64,000 nt of DNA. Origin: Solobacterium sp. UBA3691. Its GTDB lineage: Bacteria > Bacillota_I > Bacilli_A > Erysipelotrichales > Erysipelotrichaceae. Position 1 is the first letter of the stretch. Each line of letters opens with the position of its first letter. The position numbers and the translations under genes were made by a program. Where the stretch lies: NCBI GenBank assembly GCA_002372175.1, contig DFIS01000055.1:77268-141267 (forward strand), in the 5' to 3' direction. This document shows positions 44,484 through 52,800 of the stretch, in pieces. The notes under the pieces are model-generated. The model did no database searches. It worked only from the letters and a program-made list of their open reading frames with translations, and had not been told where the DNA came from.

Positions 44484-45290
44484 ATGACAACAACTAACAG
44501 AAACGAAATGATCCGCACACTGCACACCGCTGTAAACCAGTACGACACGGCCGCCGATATCTCCAAGAGAGTCCGCGGATGCCGCTACATGCTCAATCAG
44601 TACACACCGGACAAGGACTTTACGCTGATCTACCTGCTGATGACCGTTGGATGGATCGCTGCCGGATGGATCGTCCTGATCATCTTCTCAAACGTGATCG
44701 AGACAAACAACATGTTCGTATATATGCTTGTGCTGATCTTCTTTATCTATGCCAACTGTAAAGGCATCGCCGGACTCTGGCACTGCCTGAAGAACACAAA
44801 GAAATTTGTATTCGGTTCCGTACTCTCAAACAAGCATGATATGTATACAGATGCCTACAGGGAAGCCAGTGATGAATATGATCAGGCTTGCGAGGCATTC
44901 ACCAGGACATGTGATACGCTGTCCATCCCCAGCCAGTACAGAAACCAGCAGGCTCTGATGAAGTTTACGAATTATCTCAGCACCGGAAGAGCATTCACCC
45001 TGGAAGGTCCCGGCGGTGCTTACAACCTCTATGAACAGGAGATGCGTATGGATGCGCTGAACGGTCAGATGCACAGCATCAATGGCGAAGTAGCTGCCGT
45101 ACAGCAGAATCAGAAGAATCTGAACCAGTCTGTCAGATCACTGCGTACAGATATGAACAATCAGGCCGCAAGCTTCTCTGCCAAAGTCAGTGATATCAGT
45201 CGCACTGCCGGAGAGACCAGAGATTACGCAAAATCAGCCGGGGAAGATATCAGACGTATTCGTGAACTGGCTGACAGAGCTGCCCGGTGA
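44484..45290 (+). CDS. Membrane protein with coiled-coil tail, ECF-regulon paralogue 2
   Basis: A 268-residue protein; ATGs at 44478, 44481 and 44484 are in frame and 44484 gives the best spacing (8 nt) to GGAGG. Two hydrophobic helices (LIYLLMTVGWIAAGWIVLII and YMLVLIFFIYANCKGI) sit between soluble parts. CDTLSIPSQYRNQQALMKF and NYLSTGRAF match paralogue 1. It has an extra C-terminal tail of about 80 residues (from QMHSINGEVAAVQQNQK onward) with heptad-like spacing, a probable coiled coil. Driven by an ECF-type promoter; function unknown. Confidence 0.8.
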   Translation: MTTTNRNEMIRTLHTAVNQYDTAADISKRVRGCRYMLNQYTPDKDFTLIYLLMTVGWIAAGWIVLIIFSNVIETNNMFVYMLVLIFFIYANCKGIAGLWHCLKNTKKFVFGSVLSNKHDMYTDAYREASDEYDQACEAFTRTCDTLSIPSQYRNQQALMKFTNYLSTGRAFTLEGPGGAYNLYEQEMRMDALNGQMHSINGEVAAVQQNQKNLNQSVRSLRTDMNNQAASFSAKVSDISRTAGETRDYAKSAGEDIRRIRELADRAAR

Positions 45291-45322
45291 TAAGCAAGAG
45301 ACTTCTCTGTACACCTGCTAAA

Positions 45323-45358
45323 TGTAAAAAACTCTCCGAAGTATTATCTTTCGGAGAG
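45323..45358. terminator. Bidirectional terminator
   Basis: CTCTCCGAA (45332-45340) pairs with TTCGGAGAG (45350-45358), 9-nt loop. On the minus strand six T follow, so it mainly ends the amidohydrolase gene; on plus a weaker CTATTCTTT follows. Confidence 0.82.
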
Positions 45359-45376
45359 CTATTCTTTGTGAATGGA

Positions 45377-46510
45377 TTATCTGCAGGTATATACCTTTGT
45401 GCCTGTGCATGTATAGATCGGTGTGATCTTCTCGGAGAATGTACGTGATTCCTTCTTGGAATCCAGATAACTGAATTCTCCCTTTTCGATCTTGTATACC
45501 GTCAGGTCTGCAGGCATACCGGCTGTTACTTCTGTCTGCTTATCCGTGATACCGAGCAGGCGTACAGGTTCTGCGATCGTCTTGTTCAGTACCCACCACC
45601 ACGGTTTGCCGGTCAGTCCATGGACCTTCGTCATGACAACACCAAGGCTGAATACCGGGCCGTTCAGGTTTCTTCCGTGCAGGTCACTGGATACCGTATC
45701 CACGAAGAAGCCGGCTTTCCAGGCTGCTTCTGCAGTATCGTAGCTGTACGCATTGGAACCGTGAGAGAGATCGAATATCACGCCTCTTTCCCTGGCATCC
45801 AGCACACACTGCTTCACTGTACCGTCATCGTTGATCACCCGCATCACATCACTGTTGCCGGCAAGTGTATGACAGAGTACATCACCCTTCTTCAGGTATG
45901 TTGTAAGCTTCTCGATACCGATACGGCTTCTCGGCGCATGTACAGCAATCGGCATGTTCAGTTCATCCGCAAGTGATCTGAGCTGTTCCATGACATATAC
46001 CGGATCATAACAGAACTTATCATCGATACGTGCTTTCAGACCGACAAGCTCATGTCTGTACTTGTTTGCCATCTGAATCACAGCATCTCTGTCGATATCT
46101 TCAGCTTTCTCGAAGTCCATCGCTCTGCCGCCGGCACCGTATTTTGAGATATTCAGATAATTTCTGAAATGAAGATCTGTACGCCAGAGGATCGTTTCCC
46201 TGTAATCTTCGTAGTTGTCTGTTCCCAGTGTTCCAAGATCCAGCGCATACGTTACACCCTGACGCAGGATATCTTCTACAGGATCGATACCGATCGAATC
46301 TCCGCCGAAGTTGGCAAAGTGGCAGTGGGCATCAAACCATCCCACAGAAACATATGCGCCTTCGGCATCGAAGACTTCCGCATGCGGTGCCTCGATGTGC
46401 TCAGCAATCTCCGTGATCACACCATCGTTTACCAGGATATCTGCTTTCTTCTCTTCTCCGTTCAGCACTGAGACAAGCGTGCCGTTCTTAATCAGATATT
46501 GTTTGATCAT
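45377..46510 (-). CDS. Amidohydrolase / dihydroorotase-like enzyme
   Basis: A 377-residue metal-dependent hydrolase of the amidohydrolase superfamily. Motifs: WFDAHCHF (first His pair), VGLKARIDD (a Lys that may be carboxylated between metals), IAVHAPRSRIG and LCHTLAG (third and fourth His), VSSDLHGRN (Asp). N- and C-terminal strands (KNGTLVSVLNGEE, AGMPADLTVYKIEKGE) form the small barrel. It resembles deacetylases and D-aminoacylase/dihydroorotase-like enzymes; substrate unknown. GGGAG lies upstream of ATG 46510. Confidence 0.87.
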   Translation of the reverse strand: MIKQYLIKNGTLVSVLNGEEKKADILVNDGVITEIAEHIEAPHAEVFDAEGAYVSVGWFDAHCHFANFGGDSIGIDPVEDILRQGVTYALDLGTLGTDNYEDYRETILWRTDLHFRNYLNISKYGAGGRAMDFEKAEDIDRDAVIQMANKYRHELVGLKARIDDKFCYDPVYVMEQLRSLADELNMPIAVHAPRSRIGIEKLTTYLKKGDVLCHTLAGNSDVMRVINDDGTVKQCVLDARERGVIFDLSHGSNAYSYDTAEAAWKAGFFVDTVSSDLHGRNLNGPVFSLGVVMTKVHGLTGKPWWWVLNKTIAEPVRLLGITDKQTEVTAGMPADLTVYKIEKGEFSYLDSKKESRTFSEKITPIYTCTGTKVYTCR

Positions 46511-46546
46511 GCTTGCTGTACTCCCTTCTTTTCTACTTACAGTTTA

Positions 46547-46985
46547 TCAGAAAGCCGGATAGGCAATACTGACAAATACGACATATCCCACACACAGAAG
46601 CAGGGCAAACAGCCAGCCCATCTTGAACAGGGACTTGACATCATATCCGCCTGCACTCATACACATGGCAACTGCAGCTGTCGCAGACGGTGTCATATAC
46701 GCTGTCAGGGCACTGGCAATATCAGAGAATCTGGACAGAGGTTCTTTCTTCTCCTGCTTGGTGCTGAGAGCAGTGATCGGCACAGCGGGCTCATCGATCG
46801 TAAACTCAGGTGCCAGGAAATATGCCCATGCCAGTGATACAAAGATGAACGGCCATCTTCCCTTGAAGAAGTCCATGGCAGTGAAGCCCTGAGAGAAGCT
46901 GTATGTCTCCATATAACCTGCATATACTGCAGACTGGTTGATCAATACAGGACCTCGTCTTCCCTGTATTTTTCCGCAGAATGCA
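46547..46985 (-). pseudogene. Truncated anion permease, C-terminal fragment
   Basis: About 145 residues: a segment ending FIFVSLAWAYFLAPEF, a charged loop, then YMTPSATAAVAMCMSAGGYD and GWLFALLLCVGYVVFVSIAY. The P-S-A-T-A-A motif followed by a G-Y and two helices resembles the second half of SLC13/DASS-type or similar anion permeases. There is no ribosome site and the frame fades out near 46985, next to the promoter of the divergent peptidase. I take it as the 3' remnant of a transporter gene. Confidence 0.6.
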
Positions 46986-47026
46986 CCGGATATGCGCTAA
47001 GATAAGATAAGAAACGGAGAATACGT

Positions 47027-48304
47027 ATGAAAGAAAAGATCACTGCTCTGCAGAATCATCCATCCGTGCAGAAAGCACTGGAAGCGATCAAAAACAACGC
47101 TGATCTCACACTGGATCAGCAGATCGAACTGACCCTGATCCCCGGGTATTCCAACCACGAGGAGAAGAAGGCAGCCCGCTTTAAGGAGATGATCGAAGAA
47201 CTGGGATATACCGTTGTACAGGATGAGGTATGCAATACTCTGGCAGTGATCGAAGGTCCCAAGGACAGTCCGGTCGTCATGGTTACAGCACACCTGGATA
47301 CGGTCTTCCCGCTGGATACGAAGCTTGAACTGAAGAAAGACGGTAACAGGATCTGTATCCCCGGTATCTGTGATGATACCCGCGGATGTGCCGAAGTACT
47401 GGCGATCTTACGAGCCATGAAAGAGGCAGATATCAAACCGGCATGTACACTGCTGATCGGCGGTGATGTCGGTGAAGAAGGCGTCGGCAACTTCCGCGGC
47501 ATGCGTCATATCTTTAATACGAAACAGACAAAGGTAGATGCCTTCCTGTCCATTGACGGTGCCGGTAACGGACTGACCTACGGTGCTGCTTCGGATGTCC
47601 AGTACAGGATCACTTTCCGCGGTCCCGGAGGACATTCCATGGGTGCGTTCGGTCTGGTCAACCCGATCATGTGCATGGGCAGAACGATCGCAAAGATCGC
47701 CGAGGAAAGAGTTCCTGAAGATCCTTATACGATATTCAATATCTCTACCGTAGAGGGAGGAACCGGTGTAACATCGATTGCCAGTGAGTGCTCATTCACG
47801 ATGGATGTCCGCAGCGCTGATGCCAAGGTCATGCAGGATTTCACGCAGAAGTGCCTGCAGATCGCAAAGGAATGTGCAGATGAGGAATATGCACGCTGGG
47901 AAGAAGTACGTGAAATGCGCCTGCGCAGAGACGGCAAGATACGCTTTGATGCAGAAGCCCGCATCGAAGTATCTCTTGAAGAATTCAGCGGCTCGATCGG
48001 CGGTGTACAGGATGAAAACTGTGAGATCATTACGATTCTGAAGAATGCCTTCGAAGTATGCGGTATTGAGCCTCAGCTGCATGGTCTTTCCAGCACGGAC
48101 GCAAATATTCCGCTGTCTCTGGGCATACCTGCCGCAACGATCTCCTGCGGCGGTGAAAGCGGCGGCACACATGATATCAGTGAATGGTATGACCCTACAG
48201 ATGCCTGGAAAGGACTGCAGAAGAATCTGCTCTGTGTACTGGCACTGACCGGTGTGGAAGGTGTATGCGAACCGCTGATATCGAAGACGATCACAAAAGA
48301 ATAA
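47027..48304 (+). CDS. M20-family metallopeptidase
   Basis: A 425-residue di-zinc peptidase. VTAHLDTVFP and CDDTRGCAEVLA carry the first His/Asp pair, GGDVGEEGVGNF the catalytic and ligand Glu, LSIDGAG the next Asp and SGGTHDISEW the last His. The small dimerisation domain is inserted at about 200-310 (FRGPGGHSMGAFG). It resembles tripeptide aminopeptidase (PepT)-like and M20 dipeptidases. No signal peptide; cytoplasmic. CGGAGA precedes ATG 47027. A terminator-like hairpin follows. Confidence 0.9.
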   Translation: MKEKITALQNHPSVQKALEAIKNNADLTLDQQIELTLIPGYSNHEEKKAARFKEMIEELGYTVVQDEVCNTLAVIEGPKDSPVVMVTAHLDTVFPLDTKLELKKDGNRICIPGICDDTRGCAEVLAILRAMKEADIKPACTLLIGGDVGEEGVGNFRGMRHIFNTKQTKVDAFLSIDGAGNGLTYGAASDVQYRITFRGPGGHSMGAFGLVNPIMCMGRTIAKIAEERVPEDPYTIFNISTVEGGTGVTSIASECSFTMDVRSADAKVMQDFTQKCLQIAKECADEEYARWEEVREMRLRRDGKIRFDAEARIEVSLEEFSGSIGGVQDENCEIITILKNAFEVCGIEPQLHGLSSTDANIPLSLGIPAATISCGGESGGTHDISEWYDPTDAWKGLQKNLLCVLALTGVEGVCEPLISKTITKE

Positions 48305-48318
48305 CCCTGAATATACCA

Positions 48319-48347
48319 ATGGGACAGGCTGAACAACCTGTCCCCAT
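48319..48347 (+). terminator. Hairpin after M20 peptidase gene
   Basis: GGGACAGG (48321-48328) pairs with CCTGTCCC (48337-48344), 8-nt loop. The tail CATTTACG is weak but the position, 15 bp after the stop, fits a terminator. Confidence 0.6.
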
Positions 48348-48365
48348 TTACGTCTATACATCTGT

Positions 48366-49127
48366 TTATTCCTGTCTGAACATGAACTGCAGGGTCTGCT
48401 TGTTGGCTTCGGCCATGTGTGCAGGATTCCTGAACCTGTGATCTGCGCCATCCACGGGAATGAATTCGATCAGATTGCTGTCCGCAAATTCCTCTGACAC
48501 TTTAAACGAAGCAATCTCATCCTGCGTACCGTGGATGATCAGGATATTCTCTGCATATTCCAGGTAATCATACCTGCGGATATCATTCTCCTTCAGTGCT
48601 TCCAGCAGTTCCTCTGTCACAATGATCTTTCTGTCAAAGCCGACCTGTACATCCTTTCCCTTCAGGATCAGATCATACTCATCGTTCTTCATGATTGCCT
48701 TTGTCAGGACACTGTACATGTCAACTGCCAGACACCGCAGAACGATCTTCCGGAACGGATCTCCATGATCTGCTATATACTTCAGCACCAGATATCCGCC
48801 GAAGCTTGTCGCATAACAGTATATATCCGGGATCCCAAACTGTTCCCTGACTTCTCTGATCACCAGGTCAAGATAGGTCATACAGTCCTCAAGCACGAGC
48901 TTCTTATGCACATCATCACCGTGTGCAGGCCAGTTGAAGACCAGTACCATCATGTTCTTATGCTTTGACAGTGCCTTCTGCGCGAATCCATTCGCAGCAC
49001 CGTTATCCTTGTGTCCGGCAAAGCCTGTACAGAAGATCACTGCCTTATCTGCATTTCTCAGGTCATTCCCGTAGATCTTACATCGGATATTATGACCTTG
49101 TTTGTTGATTTCATAATACTTGTACAT
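48366..49127 (-). CDS. Alpha/beta hydrolase (Ser-aminopeptidase-like)
   Basis: A 253-residue hydrolase. ATG 49127 is chosen because AAGGAG lies 9 nt upstream; the upstream ATG at 49136 would touch that site. VIFCTGFAGHKDNG is the oxyanion region, CYATSFGGYLVLKY the nucleophile elbow (A-T-S-F-G-G), IIHGTQDEI carries the acid and DGADHRFRNP the His. The family includes esterases and acyl-hydrolases; substrate unknown. It lies about 60 bp behind the ECF-controlled secreted protein gene, separated by a hairpin without T tract, so partial co-transcription is possible. Confidence 0.86.
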   Translation of the reverse strand: MYKYYEINKQGHNIRCKIYGNDLRNADKAVIFCTGFAGHKDNGAANGFAQKALSKHKNMMVLVFNWPAHGDDVHKKLVLEDCMTYLDLVIREVREQFGIPDIYCYATSFGGYLVLKYIADHGDPFRKIVLRCLAVDMYSVLTKAIMKNDEYDLILKGKDVQVGFDRKIIVTEELLEALKENDIRRYDYLEYAENILIIHGTQDEIASFKVSEEFADSNLIEFIPVDGADHRFRNPAHMAEANKQTLQFMFRQE

Positions 49128-49153
49128 TTGAATCATCTCCTTGTTACGTCATT

Positions 49154-49177
49154 CAGGGAATCCTCTCGGATTCCCTG
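49154..49177 (-). other. 10-bp hairpin without T tract
   Basis: CAGGGAATCC (49154-49163) pairs perfectly with GGATTCCCTG (49168-49177), loop TCTC. It lies between the secreted protein gene and the hydrolase gene on the minus strand. No T run follows, so it may be a processing or 3'-protection site rather than a full terminator. Confidence 0.6.
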
Positions 49178-49187
49178 CACGCTTCTG

Positions 49188-49760
49188 TTACTTAGAATAT
49201 CTTACATAGTATACCTGTGTTCCGGGGATCGGTACTTTGACTGTCTTCCTCGACTTTCCGGTCTGTCTGCCTTTGTTGTTGAAGGTATAGTGATCATACG
49301 TAATGACTACATAATCACTCTTGATCGACAGTCTGGCTGCACTTCCCTTCTTTGGATCTGCCTTGTGGGATCCGCCGGCACTGGTGCTCTTACCAATCGT
49401 GACGGATGTCTTCAGGCCCATTGCCTTGATAACATCTGTACTGCCTGTTGCCGAGATCGTTGAAGACTTGTTGTAGCTGAGATTCTGCAGCGTTGTCAGT
49501 GAATTCCAGTTTGTGACATCCTTTGCCCACTGATCGGTATATACCTTCTCAGATACATAGACATCTCTGGTCTTGACATATCTGTATCTGCTTCTTCCCG
49601 CTCCGTAATAACTGTATGACTTCTGGATCACCTGTCCGGACTTATACCCGGTCTTGTAACTGCGTGAAGACTGCAGAGCATTTACAGAATTCGTCTGAAG
49701 ACTGAATACTGTAAGAAAGAGTGCCAGTACAACGAATAACTTCTTGAATAACTGTTTCAT
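49188..49760 (-). CDS. Secreted basic protein of the ECF regulon
   Basis: A 190-residue protein with a signal peptide (KKLFVVLALFLTVFS, probable cleavage after the Ala in SVNALQ) and no lipobox. The mature part is strongly basic and rich in Ser, Thr, Tyr and Lys (QKSYSYYGAGRSRYRYVKTR, GKSTSAGGSHKADPKKGSAA), which suggests surface or cell-wall binding. No known domain recognised. AGGAGG lies 6 nt before ATG 49760 and an ECF-type promoter 67 nt upstream. Confidence 0.8.
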   Translation of the reverse strand: MKQLFKKLFVVLALFLTVFSLQTNSVNALQSSRSYKTGYKSGQVIQKSYSYYGAGRSRYRYVKTRDVYVSEKVYTDQWAKDVTNWNSLTTLQNLSYNKSSTISATGSTDVIKAMGLKTSVTIGKSTSAGGSHKADPKKGSAARLSIKSDYVVITYDHYTFNNKGRQTGKSRKTVKVPIPGTQVYYVRYSK

Positions 49761-49800
49761 GTATTTCCTCCTGAGGGCTTCCTGCCCTTTTCACAAGTAA

Positions 49801-49827
49801 CACTCATGACAGGAGGAAAAGGTTACA
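49801..49827 (-). promoter_or_regulatory. ECF-type promoter C
   Basis: On the minus strand TGTAAC (49827-49822, continuing CTTTT), 17-bp spacer, AGTG (49804-49801, continuing TTACT), then TGTGAAAAGGG. The leader hairpin is GGGC-AGGAA-GCCC, directly before AGGAGG. Confidence 0.88.
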
Positions 49828-49838
49828 CTAAATATTAT

Positions 49839-52800
49839 TTATTCTTCAGTTTTATCATTCAGATGTTTTATCGCATAGTTGATCTCAGAATTTGTAAAGC
49901 CGAGTGTCTGAAGATATTGCCTGGTCAAAGTTGTACTATACTGATTATAATCTTCCCGATATTGTCTGGCTTTCCTGAGTGCTGCCAGATTAAAATCCGC
50001 CTTCATATGCTTTACTGCATAATCAGCCTCTTTCTTCGTAAATCCATCATATTCCACAAGTCTTTTCTTTATTTCAGATTTCGACATATTTAAGTTTTCT
50101 GCATACTGTTCTGCACACATTAAAGCAATTTCGTTAAAATCTGTGGTCATATGATCTGCAGCATACTGTGCTTCTTCTTCTGTAAACAGACCGTACTTTA
50201 CAAGCCATGACTGTACTTCCGCCTTGGAATATTGTAATTCTTTGGCCAGCGTTTCAGCTGTGATCTTAGCTGACTTGTTGAAATCCACATGCAGATGCTC
50301 CGCCGCATACTGCACTTCCTCCCGGGTAAACTTTCCATATCCCAGATCAGAACGTATTCGACCCAGTGAATAGTTGAATTTGGCCTCTTCCTTTGCGGCT
50401 TTTAAGGCAACTTCGTTAAAATCCACATGCAGATTTTCCGTAACATATGCGATCTGTTCTTCACTGTAATCATTTTCGTGCAAATAATCCAGGACATATT
50501 CTTTTGACCAGTTATTCTCCTGCACCTCATCGTATGCCTTGGATAATGCTTCAGCATTCAATCCGCCGCTTATATTCGCGAGAGCATAGTCTGCTTCCTC
50601 TTCGGTATATTTATACAGATTCAAAAGCATGGACTTGATCTTGACAGGTGTATTATAGTATTTCAGCATACTATTTGCTGTTTCCAGGGCATTTTTCTTA
50701 TAATCAGCCTCTACATGATCAATTGCATACTGCGCCTCTTCTTCCGTAAATCCTTCATCCTCAATCAGATTCTGATACAATCCGGATGCGGAATACGGTC
50801 CAAGGTCAAGCTTTTCCTTTGCTGCCGCAAGAGCATTCTCCCGGTAGTCCCAGGCAATCTCGCTAAGCACACTCTCCGCCTGTTCTTCCGTACAGTCACC
50901 GGCTGATGCCAGCAGACTTTTCAGGCCCTTTCTGGATAATGTACACTCATCCCAAAGGTATCCCAGTGCACGCTGTCTGATCGGATCACCATACTCTTCA
51001 TCCTGAACCAGCAGTGCATATGTGATCTCTTCTTCCGTAAAACCTGCCGCACTCAGCATATTACGCAGGTTTTCCCTGACTGTTTCATTGTATGTTTCGG
51101 AAGTGATCCCCTGTGCGTGCAGATAACTTCCTGCCCTGAGCGCTGCATAATAACCAAAAGCACCGGCTTCATCATAATACGTGATGGCCTGATCAACCGT
51201 TTCCCAGGCATACCCTTTCTGTATCAGATAATCATGCAGTTCGGTCCTGGAGTAGTAATAGCTTTCCAGAGCTTCTTCTGCATCTCTGTATTCCGGCCCG
51301 CGGTTAGGATTCTCCATCTTCAGCAGTTCCAGACCGCCTTCGATCTCCTCTTCCGTAAAGCCTGCTTCTCTGAGCACGTTTCTGGCATCCTCTTCAGCTG
51401 CAGAATCAAATGTTTCAGGCTTGATCATTTTACTGTTCAGATATTCTGCTGCTCTCATTTCCGCACAGAGCTCAAAGAGTCCCTGATCAGTATAATACTG
51501 TATAACCTGTTCTGCGGTTGCTTCGGTGTATCCTTTCTGTATCAGATAATCATGCAGTTCAGGCTTTGAGTAGAATTCTGTCATGATTACTGCGGAGATC
51601 TCACTGTAAGCCTGCTCCAGCTCGTTGTTATATTCTGCGTTGTTGAGTTTGCGCATTTCCTCCAGGGCATACTGTATTTCCCGTTCTGTGAAGCCGGCCG
51701 TTTTCAGCATCTCCCGGAGTTTTTCTGTATACTCATCAAGCTGACCCGGCAGTACTCCGTTCTCCTCAAGATACATTGCTGCTCTGTACATTGCTGCTTC
51801 TTTGAAGGTGGGCTGATAATCCTGAACAGCCAGGAACAGTTTTACAGCCATATCCGAGTATCCCTGTTCAAGCAGATACTTTTTCAGCTCCGATCTTGAA
51901 TATGATTTTTTGTTCAGCACTTCGGCAGCTTCCTCGAAGATCCTGTCACGTTCCTCCTGCGGCACCGCTTCGTAAAGGGGTGTATAGTCGATCTGGAGAT
52001 GGTCGACCGCATATTGTGCTTCATCGTCCGTAAAGTGATCCTGCACGATCAGCAGCTCACGTATCTCTTCACTTGCATAGAACTGCTCGCTGTCACGTGC
52101 ATACACTTCTGCTTTTTTCTGGGCAACCGTCTCAAAGAAATCTGATGACAGCTGTTTAAATGCATCGTCGATCTCTGCCTCCGTAAAGTCCTCACCGAGC
52201 AGTTTCTCATGTACCGCTGATCTCGAGCACAGCTCCTCGTTTACATGATCATGCAATTTGGTTCTGGCTACCTCTTTAAAGCCCTCCTGCAGACGTTCCA
52301 AGGCATAGTTGATCTGTTCCTCGGTAAAATGCCGCTGTCCGCTGCTGTTCCATTCTGCAATAGTCTCTCTGATCTCACTGCGCGGCATCCGGAAGGTATA
52401 TACCATTTCCCGGATATTATTCAACACAAGCAGCTGATCCCCTTCCAGGTGCTGTACACCGGTATCATCATTTTGATAAGAGATCTTATTCATCTTTGCG
52501 TACTGCTCTGCTGCGCTTCCTTCCTTCGTAAACAGAGAACCTATATACGGGAAAGAATTCCAGTAGGAGAACGTATTTGCTCCAAAACGATAGACAGATG
52601 AAGGAATAATATACTCCTGATCCGGGTAGAAGTTATCAAAGAGATCTTCCGGGATGGTTGTTATCCCTTCGGGAATCTTTACAGGATCTCCGGAAACGTT
52701 CAGAGCGTTCGGCACAGCCAGAATCGTATTCCCTGCTTTATCTGTCAGATATCCTTCTTTTGAAGCATAATACATATTATTCTCATCCACGCTGTATCCG

